From the NCBI RefSeq assembly GCF_016097415.1, contig NZ_JAEHGE010000001.1, positions 211,001 to 275,000 on the forward strand: DNA of 64,000 nt. The letters run 5' to 3'. This DNA is from a sulfur-oxidizing endosymbiont of Gigantopelta aegis (GTDB lineage Bacteria; Pseudomonadota; Gammaproteobacteria; GRL18). The position numbers were made by a program, and so were the translations under genes. Every line of letters begins with the position of its first letter. Position 1 is the first letter of the stretch. Shown here piece by piece: positions 1-8,672 of the stretch. The notes below the pieces were generated by a model. That model had not been told where the DNA came from, did not search any database, and worked only from the letters and a program-made list of their open reading frames with translations.

Positions 1-3000
1 ACAAGACACCAATACGGTTTTGATATCCATATAGTTCAGGGTATTAGCAATACGATGAAACAAGACCTGATTATCCGTTGATATCGCCTGCCCTTTTGCG
101 GCTTCACCACCCGCCGTTTGAGGATAACCACAACAGAGATAGCCCGGCGGCAATACTGTTTGCGCACCGGAATGATACAGCATCGCCAAGGTCGCCATGC
201 CCACCTGACTGTATAAACGCTCCGAGCCACAACCGGGAAAATAAAACACCGCATCCGATTCTTCGGCATTTTTTCCGATAAGCTCGGCATTACGCAAAAT
301 AGGAATAGTAGTGCTGTCTTCTACCCCTAATAACTTGCGCATCGGCTGTGATGGAATATCCGCTGGCATGGGCTTTTTAACAAAGTTAATCACCTGCTCT
401 TTAATGGGCATTTTTCCATGGGTAGTATGGGGAATTTTACCTGCCACCAAAAAACCAAAACGCTTGGCGAATTGATGTCCCAGACGCTGAGCTTTATAAG
501 ACCATTCGATCATCACTTTACGCATGACGTTGATCACTGCCGGATCAGTCACATTAAGATAGGCCATGGCCAGCTTATTCATCAGCGAAAAGCGTTTTTG
601 TTTGCGATTGCGTAAAATCGTACGCATCTGAATAGATACATCACCAAAATCAATGTTCACCGGACAGGGATTCAAGCACTTATGACACACAGTGCAATGA
701 TCGGCGACATCATTCATCTCATCAAAATGACGGATGGAAATACCCCGACGAGTTTGCTCTTCATAGAGAAAAGCTTCCATGATCAGCCCCGTGCCCAGAA
801 TTTTGTTACGCGGTGAATAGAGTAAATTCGCTCGGGGAATGTGGGTACTACACACTGGCTTACATTTGCCACAGCGTAGGCAATCTTTGATCTCATTATT
901 CAGTGCACCCAGCTCACTGGCCTCAAGGATCAGTGCTTCTTGCTGCAACAATTGCAAGGAAGGCGTATAGGCATTTTCCAGTCCTGCATTCGCCATCAAT
1001 TTGCCAGGGTTAAAATGATTATCCGGGTCGACTTTATCTTTATAGGTTTTAAACGCCGCTAAAATATCATCATTTAAAAATTGTAACTTAGTAATGCCAA
1101 TGCCATGTTCACCGGAAATAACACCACCTAACTGTTCCGCCAGCCCCATGATTTCTTCCACCACCTTATCAGCGGTTTGCAACATATCATAGTCATTGGA
1201 ATGCACAGGAATATTAGTATGCACATTGCCATCACCGGCATGCATGTGAGTGGCAACAAATAATCGACCCGGACGAATATCAGCATGGATTTTATCCAAC
1301 TGTTCATTAATATCCGACAGATTCAGGCCACTGAATAATTCTTTTAATGGCCACTCAACTTCATCACGATAGGAAACCCGTAACACTCTTTTTTGTAATA
1401 GCTCAAAAAAGGTGAGCGATAATTGCTTTGTGTCTAATGAATAGGCGCTGGCAATACTGTCATCCAGTTGCCCTGCCGGTGTATCCAGTTGTTCCAATAA
1501 GCTATTCCAACGATATTGGACAGCATTAATCAGTTTCAATGCCGCTGTTTTCTTATCCTGCAGTATCGTATTGGTTTCTTCTGAGCCTTCAAATTCAGGG
1601 TTTTTTGAGCTGATTTTTAAATCACTATGTAAATATTTATCCACCGCCGCAACAATTTTTAACTTGTTTTTGATCGAGTGAATGATATTAATACGTTCAA
1701 TACCCAGGGTATATTCTGCCAATTTATCCAGAGGAATAACGACATCTTCATTGATTTTAAAGGCATTGGTATGAGAGGCAATCGCCGCCGTTCGAGCACG
1801 ATCCAACCAGAAATATTTTCGTGCTTCCGGGCTCACAGCAATAAAACCTTCGGCATCACGGGCATTGGCTAATTGCACAATTTTTGAAGCGGCACGTGCC
1901 ACCATATCTTCATCATCCGAAGCGATATCAGCAAGCAATACCATTTTGGGTAATTCAGTACGGGGGGATTTAGTGGAATAATCAACGGCCTTGATATAAC
2001 GCTCATCAAGATGCTCAAGACCGGCTAAGACCACCCCTTTTTGCGTTTTAAGATAGTCGATGGTTTCAACAATGGCGGGTACTGAATTGCCCATGTCCGA
2101 ACCGAAAAATTCCATACACACCGTACGAATATGTTGTGGCATAGTATGCAGGATAAACACGGCAGAGGTAATAATACCATCACAGCCTTCTTTTTGAACG
2201 CCCGGCAAGCCACCCAGAAACTTATTGGTGACATCCTTGCCCAGCCCCAATTTGCGCAAATCGGCACCGGGAATTTCTAACACAGTTTCAGATTCGATGT
2301 CTTTATTATTGGCCGCCATGCGCGTGACTTTAAAGCGCACGGTTTCGACCTCGTGGATCTTACCCAGATTATGATCCAAGCGTTCAATAGTCATCCAACG
2401 TGCATCCGGTGTGACCATTTTCCAAGACAATAAATTATCCAGCGTCGTACCCCACATGACCGCTTTTTTACCACCGGCATTCATGGAAATATTGCCACCG
2501 ATACAGGAAGCATCTTGTGACGTGGGATCAACAGCAAACACAAAGCCCTGCTCTTCTGCGCGTTCAGAGACTCTTCGTGTCACCACCCCGGCACCCGTTG
2601 CCACCGTCGGCACCGATATCAACTCACTGGCATCTGCATTATTCACCTGACAGCTCAATTGCTGCTGCACCACAGCACCTAGAGTATCCAGTTTTTCGGT
2701 ATTAATCACCACTGAATAAGCCGTCAGCGGCACCGCACCACCGGTATAGCCTGTGCCGCCACCACGCGGAATAATTGCCAGCCCCAAATCAATACAGGCT
2801 TGTACCAGCGCCTGAATTTCATCTTCGGTATCCGGTGTTAGCACCACAAAAGGATATTCCACCCGCCAGTCACTAGCATCTGTCACATGACTGACGCGGG
2901 ACAGCCCATCAAAGCAGATATTATCTTTACGGGTGATTTTATTAAGTGTTTTAAACACCCTGCGACGTTGTATCGCACTATCAATCAAGCCCTGCTGAAA

Positions 3001-3360
3001 GTCATTCACTGCCTGTTCAGCACTGGCTAATAATAACAATACCGATTCATTACCATCCGCACGCAGACGAATTTGTGTCAAACGATGATTTAAAGCCTCT
3101 AGCAAGGCATCACGGCGCTTGGGGTTTTCAATTAAGTCATCTTCAATAAATGGATTGCGCGACACCACCCAAATATCGCCTAATACTTCAAATAACATCC
3201 GTGCCGAACGTCCCGTCACACGTTTAGAACGTAGGGTATTTAAAACATTCCAGGATTCCTCCCCCAAAAAACGGATAATAATCTCTCTATCAGAAAAAGA
3301 GGTATAGTTATAAGGGATTTCACGAATATTGGTTAAAGCTATTTTTTTTGGGTCATTCAT
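1..3360 (-). CDS. FAD-linked oxidase / Fe-S dehydrogenase fusion (DUF3683 type), 3' end outside window
   Basis: This is a very large flavin and iron-sulfur dehydrogenase of the D-lactate/glycolate dehydrogenase type; 1120 codons are present and the frame is still open at base 1. The first ~100 residues resemble the DUF3683 region. An FAD-binding domain follows, with the motif [11 protein letters not shown] near residue 195. The FAD-oxidase C-terminal domain carries HAGDGNVH near residue 703. Two 4Fe-4S clusters follow ([11 protein letters not shown] near 828, [12 protein letters not shown] near 895). A CCG-type segment begins near 1042 (PGCGSERL). The start is the ATG at 3360, because an upstream ATG in another frame stops at once. 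The family is thought to pass electrons from a 2-hydroxy acid to the quinone pool; the true substrate cannot be told from sequence. Confidence 0.88.
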   Translation of the reverse strand, partial: MNDPKKIALTNIREIPYNYTSFSDREIIIRFLGEESWNVLNTLRSKRVTGRSARMLFEVLGDIWVVSRNPFIEDDLIENPKRRDALLEALNHRLTQIRLRADGNESVLLLLASAEQAVNDFQQGLIDSAIQRRRVFKTLNKITRKDNICFDGLSRVSHVTDASDWRVEYPFVVLTPDTEDEIQALVQACIDLGLAIIPRGGGTGYTGGAVPLTAYSVVINTEKLDTLGAVVQQQLSCQVNNADASELISVPTVATGAGVVTRRVSERAEEQGFVFAVDPTSQDASCIGGNISMNAGGKKAVMWGTTLDNLLSWKMVTPDARWMTIERLDHNLGKIHEVETVRFKVTRMAANNKDIESETVLEIPGADLRKLGLGKDVTNKFLGGLPGVQKEGCDGIITSAVFILHTMPQHIRTVCMEFFGSDMGNSVPAIVETIDYLKTQKGVVLAGLEHLDERYIKAVDYSTKSPRTELPKMVLLADIASDDEDMVARAASKIVQLANARDAEGFIAVSPEARKYFWLDRARTAAIASHTNAFKINEDVVIPLDKLAEYTLGIERINIIHSIKNKLKIVAAVDKYLHSDLKISSKNPEFEGSEETNTILQDKKTAALKLINAVQYRWNSLLEQLDTPAGQLDDSIASAYSLDTKQLSLTFFELLQKRVLRVSYRDEVEWPLKELFSGLNLSDINEQLDKIHADIRPGRLFVATHMHAGDGNVHTNIPVHSNDYDMLQTADKVVEEIMGLAEQLGGVISGEHGIGITKLQFLNDDILAAFKTYKDKVDPDNHFNPGKLMANAGLENAYTPSLQLLQQEALILEASELGALNNEIKDCLRCGKCKPVCSTHIPRANLLYSPRNKILGTGLIMEAFLYEEQTRRGISIRHFDEMNDVADHCTVCHKCLNPCPVNIDFGDVSIQMRTILRNRKQKRFSLMNKLAMAYLNVTDPAVINVMRKVMIEWSYKAQRLGHQFAKRFGFLVAGKIPHTTHGKMPIKEQVINFVKKPMPADIPSQPMRKLLGVEDSTTIPILRNAELIGKNAEESDAVFYFPGCGSERLYSQVGMATLAMLYHSGAQTVLPPGYLCCGYPQTAGGEAAKGQAISTDNQVLFHRIANTLNYMDIKTVLVSC

Positions 3361-3589
3361 CGGGTCATACAAGACGGCTAGGAAAAGAGGCTAATTGTAA
3401 CAATTTAATCAGCAAAAGAAAAAGGATAGAAAATGAGGAGATTGTTTTTAGTTGAGAAACCACTCAATATGTTTTAAATTAATATCTATACCCGTGATAC
3501 GCTATTAAAAAGAAAAATAGACACTCAAGCAATCTGACCTATTGTTTGATTGGATTGTACCCCCTGATTGTAATTATTTTAATTAATCG
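3361..3589. other. Intergenic, no gene seen
   Basis: This stretch is AT-rich and lies upstream of the large dehydrogenase. It must hold that gene's promoter, but I could not fix a convincing -35/-10 pair. From about 3528 it carries a segment like the CTGACC/CCCCTGATT sequences that also flank the RAYT gene downstream (5150-5210). Confidence 0.4.
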
Positions 3590-3713
3590 TTTTACAGGTT
3601 ATTTTGGCTTTATTCGTAGCCACCCTACGGGTGAAGTCAAAATGTTCTGGAAAATCCTTAAGATTCAGTGCATAAGGCGGTCGCAGTAGGTTTAACTGAT
3701 TTTTTTAGGTTTA
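3590..3713. repeat. Dispersed repeat C, copy 1 (truncated)
   Basis: About 122 bases match the reverse complement of 45474-45597 with only three mismatches. The right end keeps the terminal motif ending in ACTGATTTTTTTAGGTTTA. The left terminal inverted repeat seen in copy 2 is missing here, so this copy is truncated. The repeat runs directly into a Fic-like gene fragment, which suggests that insertion removed the rest of that gene. Confidence 0.85.
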
Positions 3714-3844
3714 ACGCAAGGCAACAAAAACTTCTTCAACGAATGTTAGAAGAAGGCGCTTTTAGTGATGGTATTAGTCGCAAGAAATACAAAAATTTAG
3801 TACGCAGTTCTGATATAACAATAAAAACCAATAAAAACCAATAA
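3710..3844 (+). pseudogene. Remnant of a Fic-family protein (C-terminal end)
   Basis: An open frame without its own start reads NARQQKLLQRMLEEGAFSDG, then a segment ending RKKYKNLVRSSDIT, and stops at 3842-3844. This resembles the C-terminal winged-helix end of DUF4172-type Fic proteins (N-x-RQ..L..ML..G...G..RKY..L...S..T). Everything upstream has been replaced by repeat C, so only about 44 codons remain. The last codons run through a perfect 10-bp tandem duplication at 3821-3840. Assignment is by memory of the family pattern and is tentative. Confidence 0.45.
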
Positions 3845-3911
3845 AAAAGACTAAATAAGCAGGTTCAGAATCATTGTAAATACTGACTCTATTGACTTCT
3901 CACTCGCTCAG

Positions 3912-4001
3912 CTATTCTTCTGATAATTTAACAACAGCAAATAACATAACACCAGCAAATAGAATACCTATGAAAATGATTGCCAATGCAGCGTAATCCA
4001 T
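3912..4001 (-). CDS. Very small single-pass membrane protein (29 aa)
   Basis: This 29-residue peptide is almost entirely one hydrophobic segment (MDYAALAIIFIGILFAGVM to about residue 24), followed by KLSEE. Its ATG overlaps the stop codon of the upstream 76-aa gene by one base (TAATG), which argues for translational coupling and for this start rather than the longer frame reading from 4097. I do not recognise the family. The pairing of a two-TM protein with a one-TM micro-protein suggests a small membrane complex or a regulator, but nothing in the sequence proves a function. Confidence 0.5.
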   Translation of the reverse strand: MDYAALAIIFIGILFAGVMLFAVVKLSEE

Positions 4002-4231
4002 TATAACTCTCCTATTTCTTTGGTCTTTTTTGAAATATTGACCACTAATGCGATAATAGTCCCCAAAATAAAAATTGAAAAAACAACTCCAGCCCAAAAG
4101 AGCATGTCTATAAGAGCATCATCATAGCGTTTTAATAAACTACCAATAGTTATCACTAACACGCCGAACGCAATAGTCATTGCAACACGCAGAGTGGTCA
4201 GTATTTCCTTCACTTCATCAATTTTTCCCAT
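4001..4231 (-). CDS. Small two-TM membrane protein (76 aa)
   Basis: The protein starts MGKIDEVKEILTTLRVAM and has two hydrophobic segments, roughly residues 15-33 and 44-65, joined by a short charged loop (KRYDDALIDM), with a basic/acidic tail KKTKEIGEL. I chose the ATG at 4231 instead of 4252 because a good extended -10 (TGCTATACT) ends only seven bases before it, so 4252 would lie inside the promoter. The message would then begin at or within a base of the AUG. The gene is followed by the coupled 29-aa membrane peptide. Function unknown. Confidence 0.5.
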   Translation of the reverse strand: MGKIDEVKEILTTLRVAMTIAFGVLVITIGSLLKRYDDALIDMLFWAGVVFSIFILGTIIALVVNISKKTKEIGEL

Positions 4232-4238
4232 AAACCAA

Positions 4239-4265
4239 GTATAGCAAATCACAGCTCTATTTCAA
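4239..4265 (-). promoter_or_regulatory. Promoter with extended -10, probably giving a leaderless mRNA
   Basis: Read on the minus strand: TTGAAA at 4265-4260, a 15-base spacer, then TGCTATACT with the hexamer at 4244-4239. The expected transcription start falls at 4232/4231, which is the A of the ATG used for the 76-aa protein. The spacer is short, but the extended -10 can compensate. Confidence 0.5.
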
Positions 4266-4272
4266 TTGATAT

Positions 4273-4313
4273 AAAATTAACCGCTAGAAACTAAAAAAGA
4301 GTCGTTACTGACG
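4273..4313. repeat. 41-bp direct repeat flanking the RAYT, left copy
   Basis: These 41 bases recur at 5214-5254 with one mismatch (A at 4300 against G at 5241). The right copy contains the first arm and loop of a perfect terminator hairpin. In this left copy the second arm is missing and replaced by unrelated sequence, so it is a broken terminator. Confidence 0.85.
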
Positions 4314-4321
4314 CATACAAA

Positions 4322-4368
4322 TCAAAGAAATCAAAGCAAAATCAAAGCAAAATCAAAGGGTCAGAGTC
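4322..4368. repeat. AATCAAAG tandem repeats and left GGGTCAGAG end of the RAYT module
   Basis: AATCAAAG recurs about four times, partly as an 11-bp unit (AATCAAAGCAA). It leads into ATCAAAGGGTCAGAG at 4354-4368. The reverse complement of the right flank near 5147-5170 gives AATCAAGGGGTCA and AAGGGGTCAGAT, so the gene sits between inverted GGGTCAGA-type ends. Confidence 0.55.
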
Positions 4369-4436
4369 ATTGAATATCTTTTGATATCAAATATAATCAG
4401 TAATATGCAAGTAAAGACATATCAAAAGGATTTTAT

Positions 4437-5141
4437 ATGGCTCGTTTACCCCGGTTTAACTTACCCAACATTCCTCAACATATTATTCAAAGAGGCAATA
4501 ACCGACAGGCGTGTTTTTTTTCAGAGCAAGACAACACTGTCTATCTCGATAAATTAAACGAGTATAGTTTGCAGCATGAGGTTGCTATTCATAGTTATGT
4601 GCTAATGACAAATCATGTCCATCTACTACTAACACCTTCTACCCCTCAAGGTGCGAGTTTGCTCATGCAATCCCTAGGCCGATATTATGTTCGATATATT
4701 AATCAAAAGTATAATCGAAGCGGTACATTATGGGAAGGTCGGTATCGTTCAACAATTGTTGATGATGAAAGCTACTTATTAACTGTTTATCGTTATATAG
4801 AATTAAATCCCGTGCGCGCAAAAATGGTCATTAACCCCGCTGAATATCCTTGGTCAAGCTATAGAAAAAATGCAATGGGCAAAGCCATTAAACTCATCAA
4901 CCCTCACTCTTGCTATCAAGGATTAGGCAATAATGAGAAAAACAGACAGGAAAGTTACCAGTCACTATTTAAGCAAATAATCCCGGATTTTCAATTACAA
5001 GAAATTCGAGATGCTACTAATAAAGCTTGGGTTCTCGGTAGTAAAAAATTTAAAAAACAAATTGAAGATCAAACAGGTCGATGTACCTCACCATCAAGGC
5101 ATGGGGGGGATAGAAAATCACATGAATTTAAACTTAGATAG
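4437..5141 (+). CDS. REP-associated tyrosine transposase (RAYT)
   Basis: This is a 234-residue single-strand DNA transposase of the Y1/IS200-like class, of the RAYT branch. The HUH-type metal site is HVHLLL at residues 60-65. The catalytic tyrosine lies in the segment GRYYVRYINQKY (residues 81-92). The family signatures LWEGRYRS (about 98-105) and YIELNPVRA (about 121-129) and the PWSSY motif are all present. RAYTs are single-copy domesticated transposases credited with moving REP/REPIN elements. The module is bounded by GGGTCAGA inverted ends and, outside them, by 41-bp direct repeats. The gene looks intact and sits between the small membrane pair and the porin. Confidence 0.9.
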   Translation: MARLPRFNLPNIPQHIIQRGNNRQACFFSEQDNTVYLDKLNEYSLQHEVAIHSYVLMTNHVHLLLTPSTPQGASLLMQSLGRYYVRYINQKYNRSGTLWEGRYRSTIVDDESYLLTVYRYIELNPVRAKMVINPAEYPWSSYRKNAMGKAIKLINPHSCYQGLGNNEKNRQESYQSLFKQIIPDFQLQEIRDATNKAWVLGSKKFKKQIEDQTGRCTSPSRHGGDRKSHEFKLR

Positions 5142-5213
5142 AATCAACCAATCTGACCCCTTGATTTCGTGACCCCTTGATTTCTTAACCAATCTGCCCC
5201 CTTTATTTCTTTC

Positions 5214-5254
5214 AAAATTAACCGCTAGAAACTAAAAAAGGGTCGTTACTGACG
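5214..5254. repeat. 41-bp direct repeat flanking the RAYT, right copy
   Basis: This is the right copy of the repeat at 4273-4313, one mismatch in 41. It contains the first arm of the terminator at 5234-5269. The layout suggests that the RAYT module arrived together with duplication of this terminator sequence, or landed by recombination between two copies. Confidence 0.85.
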
Positions 5255-5269
5255 TAACGACCCTTTTTT
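5234..5269. terminator. Bidirectional Rho-independent terminator
   Basis: A perfect 16-bp stem (AAAAAAGGGTCGTTAC with its complement) and a TGAC loop, with A and T runs on both sides. It can end the porin transcript on the minus strand and the RAYT transcript on the plus strand. Confidence 0.9.
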
Positions 5270-5339
5270 TCTAAAGTCTGAGTGCTATTTATAAGGCTAG
5301 CTTATACATAGTTCCTCAGGATTCTTATCGAAATAAGAT

Positions 5340-6506
5340 TTAGAATTTGTGGATAATACCAACAGAGAATGCATCTGCATCATTACCAATTGAAGGTGAG
5401 TTAGCACTACCGTCGTGACCAGAGTTAGTCCAAGGAGTTGAAATAGAGTTCTTATTATTGTCTATGTCAGAGTAGGCTGCATATACAGTAGTACGCTTAG
5501 ACATTTTGTGATCTAAACCAACAGACCACATAGTCGCGCCATCTTTACATTTTAAAGCACCTGAATTTGCAGCACTGTTACCACCATTACAAGTTTTCAG
5601 ACCTGAATCATCACGGTCAACTAATTGCATCTTAATAGTATTGTTACCCATCGTATATGCTGCACCTAAAGTCCAGATTGATGGATCAATATCTTTAGTA
5701 AAGTTTTGGCTTTCCATGTCAACATAAGAAGCAGCTACTTTTAAGTCACCAAACTTATAAGTACCACCTACACGCCATGCACTGGAATTATCACGATCAG
5801 CTGGACGTGCTCCACCTGTAGGAACACGTCCATCTTCGTTATAATCAACATAAGCAACACCAGCCATTAAAGGACCATTTTTATAGATGGCATTAAAAGA
5901 CCATGCACTTGCATCAGAATCATCACCACTTAAATTAACACCAGTACCGGCATCAATTACATAAGCAATAGTTGAGCTAAAGCCATTCATGTTAGGTGTG
6001 ACATAAGCGACAACATTGCTAGCACGATTGTTGATTGTGCCGTTACGATTGTTGATTGTGCCGTTTTTAGCTAAACCAACACTAGTGATAATTGAACGAG
6101 TGTTACCCACTTGGTCATTAAATAAATCAATCTTACGACCAAAAGTTTTCATTGGTGAATCCCAACGACCAGCTAAAGCAGTACCCCAGTCACCCGATAA
6201 TGTAATTGCACGGTTACGAAGACTCATGTCTTTGCCGCCTTTATTACCGTCCATACTCACGCCCCACTCGATTAAGTAACCGACTTTCATGCCGTTACCT
6301 AAATCTTCAGAACCTTTAACACCGATACGTGAAGAGTTTGAGCTCATAGCCCACTCTTTATATTTAGTACCTTCGTTGTTACTAGTGTTGTTATCTAAAT
6401 AATCAATAGATGTATGAATCTTACCATATAGAGTAGGACCAGCAGCAATAGCCATCGCAGGAGCGATAACGGCAGCAGCTACAGCAGCAGCAATTAATTT
6501 TTTCAT
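5340..6506 (-). CDS. Gram-negative outer-membrane porin
   Basis: This 388-residue beta-barrel general porin of the Porin_4/OmpC-like family should trimerise in the outer membrane and admit small solutes. A classic signal peptide is visible: MKK, an alanine-rich core, and probable cleavage after AMAIA near residue 21. The mature start GPTLYGKIHTSIDY and the C-terminal strand ending in phenylalanine (AFSVGIIHKF) are the signature ends of porins. A 7-residue NGTINNR duplication near residues 148-161 lies in a likely surface loop. A Shine-Dalgarno AAGGAAA precedes the ATG. The gene is monocistronic, with a strong terminator downstream. Confidence 0.93.
   Translation of the reverse strand: MKKLIAAAVAAAVIAPAMAIAAGPTLYGKIHTSIDYLDNNTSNNEGTKYKEWAMSSNSSRIGVKGSEDLGNGMKVGYLIEWGVSMDGNKGGKDMSLRNRAITLSGDWGTALAGRWDSPMKTFGRKIDLFNDQVGNTRSIITSVGLAKNGTINNRNGTINNRASNVVAYVTPNMNGFSSTIAYVIDAGTGVNLSGDDSDASAWSFNAIYKNGPLMAGVAYVDYNEDGRVPTGGARPADRDNSSAWRVGGTYKFGDLKVAASYVDMESQNFTKDIDPSIWTLGAAYTMGNNTIKMQLVDRDDSGLKTCNGGNSAANSGALKCKDGATMWSVGLDHKMSKRTTVYAAYSDIDNNKNSISTPWTNSGHDGSANSPSIGNDADAFSVGIIHKF
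6024..6065. repeat. 21-bp perfect tandem duplication inside the porin gene
   Basis: Two identical 21-bp units encode NGTINNR twice. The unit is a multiple of three, so copy changes would vary loop length without breaking the frame. Confidence 0.9.
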
Positions 6507-6841
6507 TGTATTTCCTTGGTTTTATTAAGAACTTATAGTTTTTAAAATAGGTTATTAAAAACTAAATCTTGTTAGTGCTTCAAATGCAGTTGACTCAACT
6601 GCTTTAAAGCAATGTTTCACTGACATGGGTTAATTTAGTCTCTTTTTATCGAAAATGCAACAGTTATTTTTCAAAAAAACGACATTTATTCCAATTTTGT
6701 AAGATTTTTTGTCATTTATTTGTAACAAAACAACAAAATTTTAAGTAAAATCGCTTTTTCAAGCACTTATTTGCTTTTTATGTCGTGTTTTATAATTCAT
6801 TCACTGCTTTTTTATGTTGTTTTATTGCCACTAACATAGTT
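6507..6841. other. Porin upstream region, no gene
   Basis: AT-rich sequence of about 335 bases with many A/T runs, expected to carry the porin promoter and regulator sites. I see no open frame worth calling and could not fix a single promoter. Confidence 0.5.
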
Positions 6842-6951
6842 CGTAGGGTGGGCACGCCTTTTTGTGCCCACCTTTTGTACCTATGCAAGAAGAGTCGCTG
6901 AAACAGCGATGTTGACACAGCATGGGCAGATAAAGCCGTGCCCACCCTACG
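6842..6951. repeat. REPIN-like palindromic element, family A, copy 1
   Basis: CGTAGGGTGGGCACG (6842-6856) and its exact reverse complement (6937-6951) bound about 110 bases. Each end continues into a smaller TGCCCACC/GGGCA hairpin. The heads read GTAG, as in REP sequences. The right end supplies the stop codon of the HEPN gene at 6947-6949. Other copies are at 16296-16389, 31332-31507 and 29704-29761. Confidence 0.85.
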
Positions 6952-7396
6952 GGTGATGACTTTCAATATACTTCAATGTTGTTTTTGCGATAAAAATAAG
7001 CCGTTCACTATAGTCCAATAATTCAGCAAAGAGTTTTTCTAGTTCTTCATCGATATATTCATGAGCAATGGAATTTCTTAAATCTTTGATAGCACGAATA
7101 TCTTCAATGTTTTCAAATAGATGACGTTTATGAGCATTATTAACCACATCAATTAAGGTTCCCTGTGGTTCAAACTCTGCTTCGTCAATGCTTCTAAACA
7201 CTTTGCGGATTAAAAAGTCGGTACTGCGGGCAAAACGACTGGACAAGTTTTCAAAAATATCAAAATCAGCCATACTATAGCTATCTTTTAATCCGATAGA
7301 TTTTGCCTGCTCATAGGAGTGTTGCAACCAAGCGAGCTGCTTGATGAGAAGCCCAGCATTATATTGTAGAACATTCGTTTTCATCTTATTTGTCAT
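6947..7396 (-). CDS. hepT: HEPN-domain toxin (HepT-like)
   Basis: This 149-residue all-helical HEPN protein has the RX4HXY motif of HepT toxins at residues 107-114 (RNSIAHEY). HepT proteins are RNases; the partner MntA inactivates them by adenylating the motif tyrosine. The MNT gene lies 16 bases upstream on the same strand, so the two form one module. The last three codons and the stop (HHP, TAG) are encoded by REPIN-like element A1, so the natural C-terminus has probably been altered by that insertion. The start could also be the internal Met at residue 5. Confidence 0.82.
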   Translation of the reverse strand: MTNKMKTNVLQYNAGLLIKQLAWLQHSYEQAKSIGLKDSYSMADFDIFENLSSRFARSTDFLIRKVFRSIDEAEFEPQGTLIDVVNNAHKRHLFENIEDIRAIKDLRNSIAHEYIDEELEKLFAELLDYSERLIFIAKTTLKYIESHHP

Positions 7397-7412
7397 GTTT
7401 TAGATTGAAGTC

Positions 7413-7706
7413 TTATAGTTTGAGTGCTTGAGGATAGATCAGTTTTGCAAAAGGTGTATTAAAGCGACCATCATCAAGGATGATATCCATTTTTTGCTCA
7501 CCAAAGCGTTCATAAAAATCCCAACGCAATTTGGCCAAGTCTTTTTTGGCTAATTGTTTGGATATAACCAATAAATCAATATCGCCCCCCTTTTTATAAT
7601 CATCCACTCTTGAGCCGAAGAGATAGACTTGAGCTAATTTATCCAGCTCTGCTAGGGAAGTCTTGATGGTGTTAATTTCTTCGGTGGATAAGCGCATGTT
7701 ACTCAA
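7413..7706 (-). CDS. mntA: MNT-type nucleotidyltransferase antitoxin (MntA-like)
   Basis: This 97-residue minimal nucleotidyltransferase shows GSR at 31-33 and the metal-binding pair D42 and D44 (GGDIDLLV), the GSX10DXD pattern of the family. In known HEPN/MNT pairs this enzyme transfers AMP to the toxin and silences it. It is the first gene of the pair and is followed by hepT after a 16-base gap. An unusual tail follows the core (DIILDDGRFNTPFAKLIYPQ). A mobility-linked location near a RAYT and an IS fits a transferred module. Confidence 0.85.
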   Translation of the reverse strand: MSNMRLSTEEINTIKTSLAELDKLAQVYLFGSRVDDYKKGGDIDLLVISKQLAKKDLAKLRWDFYERFGEQKMDIILDDGRFNTPFAKLIYPQALKL

Positions 7707-7769
7707 TATCTTAGATAATGAAGTCTATGAGTTTTAATTATAACACATGAATTAATAGGCTCAGGCTTA

Positions 7770-8645
7770 TCAATTCAGCTTATTTCGAAGAACCTCTAAC
7801 TCTTTTTCTAAAGCATCTGCACGAATTTTTTCTTTTTCTTTCGCTGCAGCAATTTGTTTTATTTCATCTTCTTTTTGGTTTATCACTTCCTCTTTTTGAT
7901 TTATTTCGTCTTCATTTTGCTTTCTTTCTTCTTCCATGAGTCGTCGTGTTTGTTCTATCATTTGATCTTTATCAGATAATTTATCGTTTAACTGATTAAT
8001 TAATTCATCACCAAATGGAATATCAATATCCTTGAGAACAAAGCGTAATTTATAATTATCCACTCTCATATGCAGTCCAAGCATGTTGGAATAAACACCT
8101 TTACCTGATACGGCTGGAATTTCCTGATATGCGCTACCGTCCAGGCTGTATCCTTTTAATGTATATTTATCTGGATCAAACATAAAATACTCTGGAATGC
8201 CTATACGGGCAAACAAGTTTAGCTTTTCTACTTTATCTTTTCGCCTTGTCCCTTTGGACAAAATCTCCAATGCAAAATCAAGTCCTTTTTTCTCCCGCAA
8301 AACATTCCAGCTACTGCGATGATGATCGCTGACATCAAAAACTACCAGTAAATCCGGGTAAAATGCTCTTTCGCCTGGATATAGAGTATGTAAATCGGAT
8401 GCAATAAAAACTTTCTTTCCCTGATTGCCATAGAAACGCCGTAAGACTTCTGTCGCTGATACCCGAGCCTGAAAGTGCATGGTGGTTTCACCCATCAGAT
8501 TAAACTCATTTTCAAGTGCTGCAATAATCCTTTCTTCAACCTGCTTCTTTTGCGAAAAGGTTAATTGTTGCCATTCTTTTTCAGTAGGTACCAGAAGTGG
8601 ATCGCTTTGTGAGGGTTTAGTGTCTTTTATTTTAGTTGGATGCAT
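7770..8645 (-). CDS. Uma2-family (DUF820) nuclease-fold protein with coiled-coil tail
   Basis: This 291-residue protein has a PD-(D/E)XK-like Uma2 domain spanning about residues 15-215. The family signature is seen in FYPDLLVVFDVSD, LDFALEILSKGTR and the segment IPEYFMFDP. From about residue 225 the protein becomes a charged, Glu/Lys/Gln-rich coiled coil (repeats of INQKEE/INQKED). Uma2 proteins are common in cyanobacteria and some proteobacteria and their role is unclear; nuclease action is inferred from fold. It reads alone on the minus strand between the toxin pair and rpsI. Confidence 0.8.
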   Translation of the reverse strand: MHPTKIKDTKPSQSDPLLVPTEKEWQQLTFSQKKQVEERIIAALENEFNLMGETTMHFQARVSATEVLRRFYGNQGKKVFIASDLHTLYPGERAFYPDLLVVFDVSDHHRSSWNVLREKKGLDFALEILSKGTRRKDKVEKLNLFARIGIPEYFMFDPDKYTLKGYSLDGSAYQEIPAVSGKGVYSNMLGLHMRVDNYKLRFVLKDIDIPFGDELINQLNDKLSDKDQMIEQTRRLMEEERKQNEDEINQKEEVINQKEDEIKQIAAAKEKEKIRADALEKELEVLRNKLN

Positions 8646-8672
8646 AACAGCTTTCCTGATTATTCTCTTTTA

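Noticed and set aside
4322-4360. AATCAAAG repeats as iterons of a replication origin
   Set aside because: Only about four short units, with no DnaA boxes or rep gene; they belong to the RAYT flank.
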